Numbered from the stretch's first letter, positions 39,055 to 48,279 are shown. The stretch is 64,000 bases of DNA from Candidatus Allofournierella excrementigallinarum (GCA_019119025.1 DWXV01000051.1:1-64000), one strand, 5' to 3'. Numbers and translations: made by a program. Notes: a model not told the origin generated them from the letters alone.

Positions 39055-40410
39055 GTGTCCACAAGAGATATGTCCGGCCGGCCGCTGCGCCGCCCGCCTG
39101 TGTCCGGGAGCTCCCGCCCCGCCCCTGCGCGGCCCATGCCCGCGCCCGCGCGTTCGGGCCGCATGCGCCCGGTGGGCGCGTCCCGCCGCAAAATGCCCTG
39201 GCCCGCCATGTTCACCAGGGACCCCGGCCCTTTGAGCGGCGGCCTGCTGGCGAACCTGGTGGTGCTGCTGGCGTTCGGCCTCATCGTGCTGTTCAGCGCC
39301 AGCTACGCCATCGCCTACTACAAATTCGGCGACAGCTACCACTACATCCGCAGCCAGGCCATCTATGCGGTGGTGGGCTTTGCGGCCATGCTTGTCATCA
39401 GCCGGGTGAACTACCGCTGGCTGCTTCGGCTGGCCTGGCCTCTCTACTGGGTCACGCTGGTGCTGCTGGTGGCGGTGCTGTTCATGCCGCCCATCAACGA
39501 CGTGCACCGCTGGATCAACATCAAGGGCCTGCCCACCGTGCAGGTGGGCGAGATCGCCAAGCTCTCCATCGTGCTGCTGCTGGCGGCGCTGTTTGAACAG
39601 AACCGCAGCCGCATGCGCAGCTTCCGCCAGGGCATCCTGCTGCCGGGCGTGCTGCTGCTGCCCATCCTGGTGCTGCTGCGCCTGGAGCCCCACAACAGCG
39701 CCATGATCCTGATGTGCTGCATCACCGCCACGATGATGTTCGTGGGCGGGGCGAACCTGATGTGGTTCGGCATGGGCGGCGGCGCGGCGGCAGGCGGCAT
39801 CGCCCTGCTGCTCATCACCAGCAAAGGCTATGTGCAGGAGCGCCTTGCCGGCTGGCTGGACCCCTTCTCCGACGTGCTGGACTCCACCATGCAGACCGCC
39901 CAGGGCCTCTACACCATCGGCTCCGGCGGCTGGTTCGGGGTGGGCCTGGGCAACTCCACCCAGAAGCATTTGTGGCTTTCCGAGGCGCAGAACGACTTCA
40001 TCTTCGCCATCCTGGGCGAGGAACTGGGGTTTGTGGGGGCGCTGCTCTGCATCGCCCTTTTTGCCCTGCTCATCGCCCAGGGCATCTATGTGGCCGTGCA
40101 CGCCCCCGACCGGGCGGGCTGCCTTCTGGTGGTGGGCGTCATGGCGCAGATCGGCTTTCAGTTCTTCTTCAACGTGGCGGTGGTCACCAACACCATCCCC
40201 AACACCGGCATCAGCCTGCCCTTCTTCTCCTCCGGCGGCACCAGCCTTTTGCTGCTGCTGGGCGAGATGGGCGTGGTGTTCAGCGTCAGCCGGGCGGCAA
40301 ACAAGGCAAGGGCCGAACGAAAGGCCCGCCAGGCTGAAGAAAAAGCCGCCCGCCAGGCCGAAGAAAAAGCCGCCCGCCAGGCCCACGTGTTCCGTGCAAA
40401 CAAACCCTGA
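39055..40410 (+). CDS. ftsW: FtsW/SpoVE-type lipid II polymerase, copy 1
   Basis: 451-residue SEDS-family glycan polymerase working with a class B PBP. A 55-residue proline/arginine-rich cytoplasmic leader is followed by about ten membrane helices. SEDS signatures: IVLFSASYAIAYYKFGDSY, TVQVGEIAKLSIV, a QTAQGLYTIGSGGWFGVGLG loop region, and TNTIPNTGISLPFFSSGGTS. The C-terminus is a basic/acidic helix made of tandem RQAEEKAA units. GTG 39055 follows AAAGGGGGC. It is grouped with mraY and murG, so it most likely serves division. Confidence 0.93.
   Translation: MSTRDMSGRPLRRPPVSGSSRPAPARPMPAPARSGRMRPVGASRRKMPWPAMFTRDPGPLSGGLLANLVVLLAFGLIVLFSASYAIAYYKFGDSYHYIRSQAIYAVVGFAAMLVISRVNYRWLLRLAWPLYWVTLVLLVAVLFMPPINDVHRWINIKGLPTVQVGEIAKLSIVLLLAALFEQNRSRMRSFRQGILLPGVLLLPILVLLRLEPHNSAMILMCCITATMMFVGGANLMWFGMGGGAAAGGIALLLITSKGYVQERLAGWLDPFSDVLDSTMQTAQGLYTIGSGGWFGVGLGNSTQKHLWLSEAQNDFIFAILGEELGFVGALLCIALFALLIAQGIYVAVHAPDRAGCLLVVGVMAQIGFQFFFNVAVVTNTIPNTGISLPFFSSGGTSLLLLLGEMGVVFSVSRAANKARAERKARQAEEKAARQAEEKAARQAHVFRANKP
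40324..40386 (+). repeat. 24-bp tandem repeat at the ftsW 3' end
   Basis: Unit starting GCCCGCCAGGC(T/C)GAAGAA repeats at 40324, 40348 and (partial) 40372, two and a half copies with one base difference, encoding ARQAEEKA repeated in frame. A likely site of copy-number variation in the cytoplasmic tail. Confidence 0.8.
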
Positions 40411-40429
40411 CTCCAAAGGAGAGAAAACT

Positions 40430-41548
40430 ATGCGCGTGCTCATCGCCGCCGGCGGCACCGCCGGCCACATCAACCCGGCGCTGGCCATCGCGGGGGCCAT
40501 CAAGGCCCACCGGCCGGACGCCGAGATACATTTTGCGGGCCGCAAAGAGGGCATGGAATACCGTCTGGTCACCCAGGCGGGCTACCCCTTCCACCACATC
40601 GAGGTCAACGGCATCCAGCGGAAACTGACCCCCAAGAACGTCGCCCGCAACCTGCAGGCGGTGTATCATCTGGCCCTCTCCGGGCCCCGGGCCAAAAAGA
40701 TGCTGCGGGCCTTAAAGCCGGACCTGGTCATCGGCTGCGGCGGCTACGTCAGCGGGCCGGTGGTGCGCTGCGCCGCCAAAATGGGCATCCGCACCGCCAT
40801 CCATGAGCAGAACGCCTTCCCCGGCGTGACCAACAAGCTGCTGGCCAAGGACGTGGACGTCATCTTCGCCGCGGTGCCCGCCGCGGTGGAAAAGCTGGGC
40901 GCGCCGGAAAAGACCAGCGTGGTGGGCAACCCCGTGCGGCCCGAAATTTTCATGCAGAACCGCGACCTGGCCCGCGCCAAACTGGACGCCGGCCAGCGCA
41001 TCGTCATCCTCAGCTTCGGCGGCAGCCTGGGCGCGCGGCGCATCAACGAGGTGGTGGCCGAGCTGGCAGCCTGGGAAAAGACCTGCCCCTGGAACATCCT
41101 GCACATCCACGCCACCGGCAGCCGGGGGGTGGAGCTGTTCCGCAGGCTGCTGGCGGAAAAGGGCGTGCAGCCCGGCAGCCGCCTGCAGGTGCAGGAATAC
41201 ATCGAGAACATGCCCGAGCTGCTGGCCGCGGCGGACCTGGTCATCAGCCGCGCCGGCGCGCTGACCCTGGCGGAGCTGGAGGCGGTGGGCCGTGCGGCCA
41301 TCCTCATCCCCAGCCCCAACGTGGCCGAAAACCACCAGTACTACAACGCCCTGGAACTGCAAAAGGCCGGGGCGGCGGTGGTCATTGAGGAAAAGGACCT
41401 CACCGGCGCGGCGCTGGTGCAGGCGGTGCAGCAGCTTGTGCAGGAGAACGGCAAGCTGGCGGTGATGGGCAAGATGGCCCGCGCCCTGGCCGAGCCGGAA
41501 AGCCTCGAAAAAATTTGGGCAAAGCTGGCCGAACTGATGGAACAGTGA
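40430..41548 (+). CDS. murG: UDP-GlcNAc:lipid I GlcNAc transferase MurG
   Basis: 372-residue GT28 glycosyltransferase converting lipid I to lipid II at the inner membrane face. N-terminal GGTAGHINPALAIAGAI, then GCGGYVSGPVV, HEQNAFPGVTNKLLA, C-terminal FGGSLGARRINEVV, EYIENMPELLAAADLVISRAG and the sugar-nucleotide loop IPSPNVAENHQYYNA. ATG 40430 follows AAAGGAG (40415-40421). Confidence 0.97.
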   Translation: MRVLIAAGGTAGHINPALAIAGAIKAHRPDAEIHFAGRKEGMEYRLVTQAGYPFHHIEVNGIQRKLTPKNVARNLQAVYHLALSGPRAKKMLRALKPDLVIGCGGYVSGPVVRCAAKMGIRTAIHEQNAFPGVTNKLLAKDVDVIFAAVPAAVEKLGAPEKTSVVGNPVRPEIFMQNRDLARAKLDAGQRIVILSFGGSLGARRINEVVAELAAWEKTCPWNILHIHATGSRGVELFRRLLAEKGVQPGSRLQVQEYIENMPELLAAADLVISRAGALTLAELEAVGRAAILIPSPNVAENHQYYNALELQKAGAAVVIEEKDLTGAALVQAVQQLVQENGKLAVMGKMARALAEPESLEKIWAKLAELMEQ

Positions 41549-41582
41549 GCAGCGCCCGGCAGAAAAGGAGGCGGCGCAGCCT

Positions 41583-42827
41583 GTGACCAACAAGAAAAAA
41601 CGGACGGTGCGCCGCCCCGGCGAAAAGCCTGCGCCCCAGGCCCCGCTTTTTGACCAGCAGACCGCCCCCATCCCCAGGCAGCCCCGGCGCGGCGCGGGCG
41701 AAATGCAGCAGATGACGCTGCCTTTGGGCGCGGCGGGCATGGAGCCGCTGCATGCCCCGGAGCCCGCCCCCCGGCGGCGCAAAAAGGCGGGGGGCAGGAA
41801 AAGGCCCGAAAGCGGACCCGCACGCCGCCGCCAGATGACAAGGGGCGAGATGCGCCGCCGCCGCAGAAGGCGGCGCTGGCTGGCCTTTCTCTTTGTGGTG
41901 TTTCTGATGGCGGTGGGGTTCATCCTCTCGGTCACGGTGCTGTTCAAGGTCAAGCACATCGTGGTGGAAAACCTGGACAAGACCACCCCCGCCAGCACCG
42001 GCATTTACACCGAAAACGCCATCCTCGGCGCGCTGGCTGTGCCGCTGGAAGAAAACCTCTTCGGCTTTTCGGCGGCGGAAAAGCAGGCGGAGATGGAACT
42101 GCAGCTGCCCTATCTCGAGACCATCCGGGTGCGCCGCCGCCTGCCGGACACGGTGGTGGTGCAGGTGGCCCCCGCCACCGAGAGCTGGTGCGCCAAGACC
42201 GACGCGGGCTGGGCCATCCTCAGCGACGGGCTGAAAGTTCTGAAGGTGCAGCCGGACCAGCCCGCCGGCCTGCCGGCCATCACCGGCCTGGGGGTGAGCG
42301 AGCCCACCGCCGGGCGGCGCCTTTCCACCACCACCCAGGCCCAGAGCGAGCAGATCGCCGGCCTGATGGAGCAGCTCTACGCCCAGGACCTGGCCGGCAG
42401 CTGCACCCGCATCGACATGGGCCTTGGCACCGACGCCTATTTTGTCTATGACGGGCGCATCAAGGTGCTGCTGGGCACCTTCAACAATCTGGATTACAAG
42501 CTGAGCGTGGCCGCCCTGCTCTTAAAAAACGAGAGCGGCGAGTATCTCGGCCCCACCGACCGGGGCACGCTGGATGTTTCCAGCCAGCTGGACGATTCGA
42601 TCCACCGCTTCACCTTCGCCCCCGGCAGCTTTGAGCAGGAGGAAAGCGAGCCTCCGCCGCCGGACAGCTCTGGCTCCGCCTCCGGAAGCACGGCTTCCGG
42701 TTCTGAGGCGGCATCCGGCGCGGCTTCCGGTTCCGCGTCCGCCTCGCAGCCCACTTCCGACTCCGCGCCGGCCTCCGGGTCCGCATCCGGCAGCGCCTCC
42801 CAAAGCGCCTCCCAGCCGGAACAATAA
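41583..42827 (+). CDS. ftsQ: cell division protein FtsQ/DivIB
   Basis: 414 residues: a long basic cytoplasmic domain (about 1-100, Arg/Pro-rich), one membrane helix (about 100-120, WLAFLFVVFLMAVGFILSVT) and a POTRA domain (VKHIVVENLDKTTPASTGIY ... LPYLETIRVRRRLPDTVVVQ). A beta region follows (AWCAKT/GWAILSDG-like, GRIKVLLGTFNNLDYKLS). The end is an unusual Ser/Ala/Gly-rich low-complexity tail of about 55 residues (from about 360), probably disordered on the outside. It completes the FtsQ-FtsL-DivIC trio in this window. GTG 41583 follows AAGGAGG. Confidence 0.88.
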   Translation: MTNKKKRTVRRPGEKPAPQAPLFDQQTAPIPRQPRRGAGEMQQMTLPLGAAGMEPLHAPEPAPRRRKKAGGRKRPESGPARRRQMTRGEMRRRRRRRRWLAFLFVVFLMAVGFILSVTVLFKVKHIVVENLDKTTPASTGIYTENAILGALAVPLEENLFGFSAAEKQAEMELQLPYLETIRVRRRLPDTVVVQVAPATESWCAKTDAGWAILSDGLKVLKVQPDQPAGLPAITGLGVSEPTAGRRLSTTTQAQSEQIAGLMEQLYAQDLAGSCTRIDMGLGTDAYFVYDGRIKVLLGTFNNLDYKLSVAALLLKNESGEYLGPTDRGTLDVSSQLDDSIHRFTFAPGSFEQEESEPPPPDSSGSASGSTASGSEAASGAASGSASASQPTSDSAPASGSASGSASQSASQPEQ

Positions 42828-42832
42828 AAACA

Positions 42833-42874
42833 AAAGGGCCGCCGCTCGATTTTATCAAGCGGCAGCCTTTTCTG
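42833..42874 (+). terminator. terminator after ftsQ
   Basis: Stem AAAAGGGCCGCCGCT with AGCGGCAGCCTTTT (small bulges), 11-base loop, ending in TTTTC. It closes the first half of the dcw cluster. Confidence 0.65.
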
Positions 42875-42914
42875 CGGCGGAATTTGTGCTATACTGAAAA
42901 AAGGGGGTGAGCCT

Positions 42915-43148
42915 ATGGCTTTTATCGGCATCATGCTTCTCTATTTGTTCCTCATGGCTATGTTTGGCATGATGGGGCTGGGCATTTTGGGGCTCATCCT
43001 GGGGGTGGTGTTCCTCCTTTTGTGGCGCGGCGCGAAAAAAAGGGGAGAAAACCGCCAGACCCTGTTTTTGCTGCTGGCCGTCCTGTGCGGCCTGCTGGCC
43101 CTGGCGGGGGCGGTCACCCTGGTGCTGTTCCTGCTGATGCTGTATTAA
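42915..43148 (+). CDS. small membrane protein
   Basis: 77 residues, almost wholly hydrophobic: two helices (about 4-37, Met/Gly/Leu-rich, and 48-76) joined by a basic loop WRGAKKRGENRQ. It has a TATACT -10 (42890-42895), an RBS (GGGGGTGAG) and its own terminator. No recognised family; function unknown. Confidence 0.65.
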   Translation: MAFIGIMLLYLFLMAMFGMMGLGILGLILGVVFLLLWRGAKKRGENRQTLFLLLAVLCGLLALAGAVTLVLFLLMLY

Positions 43149-43160
43149 AAAAGACAAAGG

Positions 43161-43195
43161 GAAAGGCCCGGGCACACTGCCCGGGCCTTTCTTTT
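43161..43195. terminator. shared terminator
   Basis: Perfect 13-bp stem GAAAGGCCCGGGC/GCCCGGGCCTTTC with a 5-base loop, then TTTTC. It serves the small membrane gene and, from the other side, the reverse-strand asnB gene whose stop codon it touches. Confidence 0.85.
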
Positions 43196-45045
43196 CACCG
43201 CCGCACAAAGAACAGTTCGTACCACAAGATAAAACTGTAAAAACTCCAGATCTTCGTCATGCCGCCGTTCTTGCCCGCTTTGTGCTCGTCCAGCAGCTTC
43301 AAAAGCCGGGGCACATTGAAGAACTTCTCGGCCACCGGGCCCTCGAACTTCTCCCGCACCATCTGATAATATTTGTCCTGGCGCAGCCAGTCGTTCAGCG
43401 GCACAGGGAAGCCCAGCTTGCGCCGCCTGGCCACGCTCTCGGGCAGCTCGGCCAGCGCCGCCGCCCGCAGGGCGATCTTCGTTTCACTCTTGGAGGAGCG
43501 GTACTCCACCGGGATGGAGAGGGCCAGCTCCAGCATCTCCCGGTCCAGAAAAGGCACACGCAGTTCCAGGCTGTTGGCCATGCTCATGCGGTCCGCCTTC
43601 AAAAGGATGTCGTAGAGCATCCAGGTGTGGATGTCCACCCACTGCAGCTGGGTGGGCTCATCCAGGTCCTTCACATGGTCGAAGTAGGGCTTGAAATACT
43701 CCTCGGGAGCCTTGGCGTGGTAGTCCTTCTTCAGGTATTCGTCCCGCTCGGCGGGGCTGGAGAACACGTAGTTCGCCCGCATGCACCGCTGCCAGGGCTC
43801 CTGCGCGCCCCGCACAAGGAAGTGCCGGCCCTTGAACGGGGGCAGCGCCTTTGCCAAAGCGCCCGCGCCCTTGCGCAGGGGCCGGGGAATTTTGCCGTAT
43901 TCCTCAAAGTGATGGGCCGCGCAGTAGAGGGGATAGCCGCCGAACAGCTCGTCCGCGCCCTCGCCGCTCAGCACCACCTTCACATAGCGGGCGGCGTTTT
44001 TGGCCAGGAAGTAGAGAGGCACCTCGCTGGGGTTGGGCATCGGTTCGTCCAGATACCACTGGATGGTCTGGTTTGCCTCGAAAAACTCGTCGGCGTTCAC
44101 CTTGTTGGCAATGCTGGGCACGCCAATTTCCTTGCTGAAGCCTTGAGCGTAGGGCAGCTCGGAGTACTTCTCTTCCTCATAGCCCACGCTGAAACTCTTC
44201 ACGTGGGGGGTGCCCTTGGCCACCTCGTTTACCACGAAGCTGGAATCCACGCCGGAGGAGAGGAAGCACCCCACCTCCACGTCGGCGATTTGATGCACCC
44301 GCACGCTCTCGGCAAAGGCGCCGGCGATGGCCTTTTTCCAGTCTTCCAGCGTTTTGCTTCGGTCCACATGGTAGGCGATGTCGTAATAGCGGCTCACCGT
44401 CAGTTTGCCGTCTTTGAAGGTGAAGCGGTGGGCCCCCGGCAGCTTGTAGACGTTTTTGAACATGGTCTCGGCGTTCGGGATGTACTCGATGGAGAGATAC
44501 TCCGGCAGCCGCTCCTCGTTCAGTTCCTTCACAAAGCCGGGATGGGGCAAAAAAGTTTTGATCTCGCTGCCGAAGAGCAGAAGGTCCTCGTTCTGGTAGT
44601 AGTAGAAGGGCTTGATGCCGAAGATGTCCCGCGCGCCGAAGAGGGTGTGGTTCGCTTTGTCCCAGATGACGAAGGCGAACATGCCCCGCAGCTTTTCCGG
44701 CAGCGCCTCGCCCCATTCCTCGTACCCGTGCAGCAGCACCTCGGTGTCGGAGTGGGTGGCAAACACATGGCCCGCCGCGGCGAGCTGCTCGCGCAGCTCC
44801 ATGAAGTTGTAAATTTCGCCGTTGTACACCGTCACGAGGGTCTTATCCTCGTTGAACATGGGCTGGCTGCCGCCCTCCAGGTCGATGATGGACAGCCGCC
44901 GGTGCCCCAGCGCCGCCTGCCCGTCCACATAAAAGCCCTCGCCGTCCGGCCCGCGGTGGGCGATGAGGTCGGCCATGGCCTTCACGGTCCTTTTTGCTTC
45001 TTCAAACTCGTGCTTTGCGCTCACAAAGCCGGTAATTCCACACAT
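43195..45045 (-). CDS. asnB: AsnB-type glutamine amidotransferase, paralogue 1
   Basis: 616-residue class II glutamine amidotransferase/asparagine synthetase fold. The N-terminal Cys2 nucleophile follows directly from the start (MCGITGFV). Glutaminase motifs: HRGPDGEGFY, LGHRRLSIIDLEGG and YNGEIYNFMELREQL. Synthetase domain: the ATP-binding loop CFLSSGVDSSFV and LSGEGADELFGGYP. Start ATG 45045 follows AAAAGGAG; longer reverse-strand openings upstream run through the ligase gene and are not real. It lies 20 bases after an ATP-grasp ligase in the same unit. Relatives make asparagine, amidate meso-DAP (Bacillus AsnB) or amidate D-Asp bridges (Lactococcus AsnH); context points to cell-wall amidation (inference). 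Confidence 0.9.
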   Translation of the reverse strand: MCGITGFVSAKHEFEEAKRTVKAMADLIAHRGPDGEGFYVDGQAALGHRRLSIIDLEGGSQPMFNEDKTLVTVYNGEIYNFMELREQLAAAGHVFATHSDTEVLLHGYEEWGEALPEKLRGMFAFVIWDKANHTLFGARDIFGIKPFYYYQNEDLLLFGSEIKTFLPHPGFVKELNEERLPEYLSIEYIPNAETMFKNVYKLPGAHRFTFKDGKLTVSRYYDIAYHVDRSKTLEDWKKAIAGAFAESVRVHQIADVEVGCFLSSGVDSSFVVNEVAKGTPHVKSFSVGYEEEKYSELPYAQGFSKEIGVPSIANKVNADEFFEANQTIQWYLDEPMPNPSEVPLYFLAKNAARYVKVVLSGEGADELFGGYPLYCAAHHFEEYGKIPRPLRKGAGALAKALPPFKGRHFLVRGAQEPWQRCMRANYVFSSPAERDEYLKKDYHAKAPEEYFKPYFDHVKDLDEPTQLQWVDIHTWMLYDILLKADRMSMANSLELRVPFLDREMLELALSIPVEYRSSKSETKIALRAAALAELPESVARRRKLGFPVPLNDWLRQDKYYQMVREKFEGPVAEKFFNVPRLLKLLDEHKAGKNGGMTKIWSFYSFILWYELFFVRR

Positions 45046-45065
45046 TGGCTGCTCCTTTTGCCCGG

Positions 45066-46286
45066 TCAGTCCACCAGGCTCTTGTTGCCGAAATAGCGTT
45101 TGTATTTGCGGTAGTTGTTCAGCTGGTTCTTGATGTACCAGATGCGGCGCTTGAGCCCCGCATCCTCCTTGCAGAACAGCTGGTGGCTCACCTTGCCCTG
45201 GCGCATCAGTTCTTTCGCCTCCGCCAGCAGCGCCTCGTCCTTCAGATACTTCTTCAAAATGCCCGCCGGGGCGATCATCCACAGATGATGCGCGTCGGCG
45301 ATGGTCAGGCCCTGCTCCTTGTGCTCCACCACGTCCTCCACCAGCCACTTGGCCAGATTGTAGCCGCTGGCGGTCACGAAAAAGCTGCTGCGGCCCTGGC
45401 GGGGGTTCATCTCGAACAGCTTGTACTTGCCGTCCCGCGCGTCGTATTTCATATCGAAGTTGGAGAAGCCTTCCCAGCCCACATCCTCCAAAAAGGCCCG
45501 CATCTTCTCCATCAGCTCGTCGTCCCGCACGTTGATGATGGCGGCGTAGTTGCCGATGCCCTCGGGGGTCTGCTCCTCCAAAAGGGGGCGGCCCAGGGCC
45601 ATCAGCTTCACCTTGTGGTCAAGGCCGGAATAGCAGTTCAGCACCCGCATGCAGTTGTCGTCGCCGGGGATGTATTCCTGCAGCACCAGATTGTCTTGAT
45701 AGCTGGAAGAGTAGATGGCGGCGGTGATGGCGTCGAACTCCTCTTTGTTGTAGGCCACGAACACCTTTTTCTTGTGGGGGAAGCGGCAGTTCCAGTAGGC
45801 CACGCTGTTGCTGGCCTTGATGATGCAGGGGAAGGGGAAGGGCAGCTCCACCGTTTTGTAGTTCTCGCTGGTGCAGCCATGGGTGCGCGGGTAGGAAAGG
45901 CCGTGCCGCTCGCAGGCCTTATAGAAAAACTCCTTGGTGTCCAGCTCCGCCACCAACTCCGGGGTGGGGCAGGCAAACTTGTAATAAGGCTCCAGCGCCG
46001 CCCGGGCCCGGGCCATCAGGCCGGTGTAGTTGTCGCCGCAGCTCACCAGCACCAGTGTTTTGCCGGGGTGGGCCTTGGCGAACTCCGTCAGGGTGCGCAC
46101 GAACACCCCGTCGTCCTCGAGGTTCGGCTCCACCACCGCCATCTTCACCAGTTTCGAGTTCGAGGTGGCGGCCAGCGCCCCCTTGCCGATGGCAAGGCAC
46201 GTTACGCCGTATTCCATGTAAAAGCTGCGGGCCATGCCATAGACGTTGGCGTCGCTGCCCAAAAGCACGGGAAGAAGGTCTTTCAT
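45066..46286 (-). CDS. ATP-grasp carboxylate-amine ligase, D-aspartate-ligase-like
   Basis: 406-residue ATP-grasp protein (COG3919-like). The N-terminus LPVLLGSDANVYGMARSFYM followed by VTCLAIGKGA has the preATP-grasp pattern of the family that includes the D-aspartate ligases AslA/Aslfm, which attach D-Asp to the Lys of the stem peptide in Enterococcus and Lactococcus. ATP-grasp core: PFPCIIKASNSVAYW, VLQEYIPGDDNCMRV, and the metal site KLFEMNPRQGRSS. It is first in a two-gene unit with asnB and is flanked by mur genes. Family membership is confident; the D-Asp substrate is inference, and other COG3919 ligases with different substrates exist. Confidence 0.8.
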   Translation of the reverse strand: MKDLLPVLLGSDANVYGMARSFYMEYGVTCLAIGKGALAATSNSKLVKMAVVEPNLEDDGVFVRTLTEFAKAHPGKTLVLVSCGDNYTGLMARARAALEPYYKFACPTPELVAELDTKEFFYKACERHGLSYPRTHGCTSENYKTVELPFPFPCIIKASNSVAYWNCRFPHKKKVFVAYNKEEFDAITAAIYSSSYQDNLVLQEYIPGDDNCMRVLNCYSGLDHKVKLMALGRPLLEEQTPEGIGNYAAIINVRDDELMEKMRAFLEDVGWEGFSNFDMKYDARDGKYKLFEMNPRQGRSSFFVTASGYNLAKWLVEDVVEHKEQGLTIADAHHLWMIAPAGILKKYLKDEALLAEAKELMRQGKVSHQLFCKEDAGLKRRIWYIKNQLNNYRKYKRYFGNKSLVD

Positions 46287-46323
46287 GATCCATCACCTTT
46301 TTTGAGAATTCTGTGTCGCGTAT

Positions 46324-46353
46324 ATTTTACTTCTTTTATGGGGCCCTTGTCAA
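46324..46353 (-). promoter_or_regulatory. sigma-A promoter of ligase-asnB unit
   Basis: Reverse strand TTGACA (46353-46348), 18-base spacer, TAAAAT (46329-46324), 38 bases before the ligase start. A forward TATAAT (46389-46394) for the second asnB lies beside it, so the two units diverge from one about 160-base gap. Confidence 0.75.
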
Positions 46354-46388
46354 TTTGCGCCCCCCTTTTAAACCGCCGCCGTTTGTAG

Positions 46389-46394
46389 TATAAT
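46389..46394 (+). promoter_or_regulatory. -10 box for second asnB
   Basis: TATAAT, 53 bases before the start codon. No good -35 at the right distance (TTTTAA at best), so it may be weak or activated. Confidence 0.45.
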
Positions 46395-46446
46395 AAACCC
46401 TATATTGGGCAGTCGCGCCCTTTTTGGGGAAAGGAACAAAAACAGT

Positions 46447-48279
46447 ATGTGTGGGATCGTGGGATTTTGCGGCCGGCGCGCCGGCCGTGAGGAAATATTG
46501 AAAGCCATGATGGACGCCATCGCCCACCGCGGGCCGGATGGCGAGGGAACCTACTTTGGCGGCGGGGCGGCGCTGGGGCACCGGCGGCTGTCCATCATCG
46601 ACATCGAGGGCGGCCGCCAGCCCATGTTCAACGAGACGGGAAGCCTTGTTGTGGTGTACAACGGCGAAATCTACAACTTCATGGAACTGCGCGAGCAGCT
46701 CGCCGCGGCGGGCCATGTCTTTGCCACCGACCATTCCGACACCGAGGTTTTGCTCCACGGCTATGAAGAGTGGGGCGAGGGGATGCTGGAAAAGCTGCGG
46801 GGCATGTTCGCCTTCGCCATCTGGGACGAGGCCGGCCAAAGCCTTTTCTGCGCCCGGGACCCCTTCGGCATCAAGCCTTTCTATTACTACGCAAACGACG
46901 GGGGCGAACTGCTCTTCGGCAGCGAGATCAAAAGCTTCCTTCCCCATCCCGGCTTTGCCAAGGAACTGAACGAGGAGCGGCTGGAACTTTACCTCACCTA
47001 CCAGTATTCCCCGGGGGAGGACACCTTTTTCAAGGGCGTCAAAAAACTGCTGCCCGCCCACTGGCTGCGCTGGCAAGCGGGCGAAGTGTCCACCGGCCGC
47101 TACTGGCAGCCCAGGTTCGAGGCGGACGGCGGCCCCGACATGGCCGGCTGGGAAGATAAAATTGAAGCCGCCATGAAGGAGAGCGTGGCCGCCCACAAAA
47201 TCGCCGACGTGGAGGTGGGCTCTTTCCTCTCCTCCGGCGTGGACTCCAGCTATATGGCCTGCCTTGCCAAGGTGGACAAGACCTTCACCGTGGGCTTTGC
47301 CAACAAGCAGTACGACGAGACGGAATACGCTGCCGAGTTCAGCAAATTTCTGGGCGTGAAGAATTTCGCCTACCGCATCGAGCCGGAGGAATACTGGGCG
47401 AATCTCGGCCGCATCCAGTATCACATGGACGAGCCTCTGGCAGACGCCGCCAGCGCCGCCCTCTACTTCGTGAACCGGGAGGCCGCCAAACACGTGAAGG
47501 TGTGCCTTTCCGGCGAGGGCGCGGACGAGTTCTTCGGCGGCTACAACATCTACAAAGAGCCCTTCACCGTCAGCTGGTACGATAAGCTCCCCCTGCCTTT
47601 GCGCCGCGCTGTGGGCGCTCTGGCCGGGCTGCTGCCGCCGGTGCATGGCGTGAATTTCCTTGTGCGGCGCGCAAAACCCCTGGAAGAGCGCTACATCGGC
47701 AACACCAACCTGATGGGCGAGCGGCAGAAGAAAAAGCTGCTCAAACACTACACCGGCCGCGTCAAGCCCACCGACCTCTCCCGCCCCCTCTTTGAAAAAA
47801 CCAAAGGGCTGGACCCGGTCGCCCGCATGCAGTTCACCGACCTGCACCTGTGGCTGGCGGGGGATATCCTTTTGAAAGCGGACAAGATGAGCATGGCGAA
47901 CAGCCTGGAACTGCGGGTGCCTTTTTTGGACAAAGAAGTGTTCGAGGTGGCCCGGCGCATCCCGGTGGAATACCGCGCCAACGCCGGGGGCACAAAGCTC
48001 GCCATGCGGGGCGCGGCGGCCCGCAGCATCCCCGAACGCACCGCCGACAAGAAAAAGCTGGGCTTCCCGGTGCCGGTGCGCGCCTGGCTGCGGGGCGAGC
48101 AGTACGCCGCCGTGGTGCGCAAGGCTTTCGAAAGCGAGGCCGCGGCCCGGTTCTTTAAGACGAAGGAACTGAAAAAGCTGCTGGATGACCATGTCTGCGG
48201 CAGGCGGGACAACTGGCGCCAGATCTGGTGCGTGTTCATGTTCCTTGTGTGGTACGACGAATATTTTGTAAAGCGCTGA
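46447..48279 (+). CDS. asnB: AsnB-type glutamine amidotransferase, paralogue 2
   Basis: 610-residue paralogue of the reverse-strand asnB, with many identical blocks (YNGEIYNFMELREQLAAAGH; HSDTEVLLHGYEEWGE; MANSLELRVPFLD). Cys2 nucleophile in MCGIVGFCG; glutaminase HRGPDGEGTY; ATP loop SFLSSGVDSSYMA; LSGEGADEFFGGYN. Both active sites look intact. It starts the forward unit that continues to a MurE-family ligase 31 bases on. The amide acceptor cannot be read from sequence; beside murE, a peptidoglycan precursor is the leading idea. Confidence 0.88.
   Translation: MCGIVGFCGRRAGREEILKAMMDAIAHRGPDGEGTYFGGGAALGHRRLSIIDIEGGRQPMFNETGSLVVVYNGEIYNFMELREQLAAAGHVFATDHSDTEVLLHGYEEWGEGMLEKLRGMFAFAIWDEAGQSLFCARDPFGIKPFYYYANDGGELLFGSEIKSFLPHPGFAKELNEERLELYLTYQYSPGEDTFFKGVKKLLPAHWLRWQAGEVSTGRYWQPRFEADGGPDMAGWEDKIEAAMKESVAAHKIADVEVGSFLSSGVDSSYMACLAKVDKTFTVGFANKQYDETEYAAEFSKFLGVKNFAYRIEPEEYWANLGRIQYHMDEPLADAASAALYFVNREAAKHVKVCLSGEGADEFFGGYNIYKEPFTVSWYDKLPLPLRRAVGALAGLLPPVHGVNFLVRRAKPLEERYIGNTNLMGERQKKKLLKHYTGRVKPTDLSRPLFEKTKGLDPVARMQFTDLHLWLAGDILLKADKMSMANSLELRVPFLDKEVFEVARRIPVEYRANAGGTKLAMRGAAARSIPERTADKKKLGFPVPVRAWLRGEQYAAVVRKAFESEAAARFFKTKELKKLLDDHVCGRRDNWRQIWCVFMFLVWYDEYFVKR

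Noticed and set aside
45046-45348. Longer N-terminal extension of the reverse-strand asnB
   Set aside because: The class II amidotransferase must begin with Met-Cys so that Cys2 becomes the nucleophile; the extension runs through the ligase gene and lacks an RBS.
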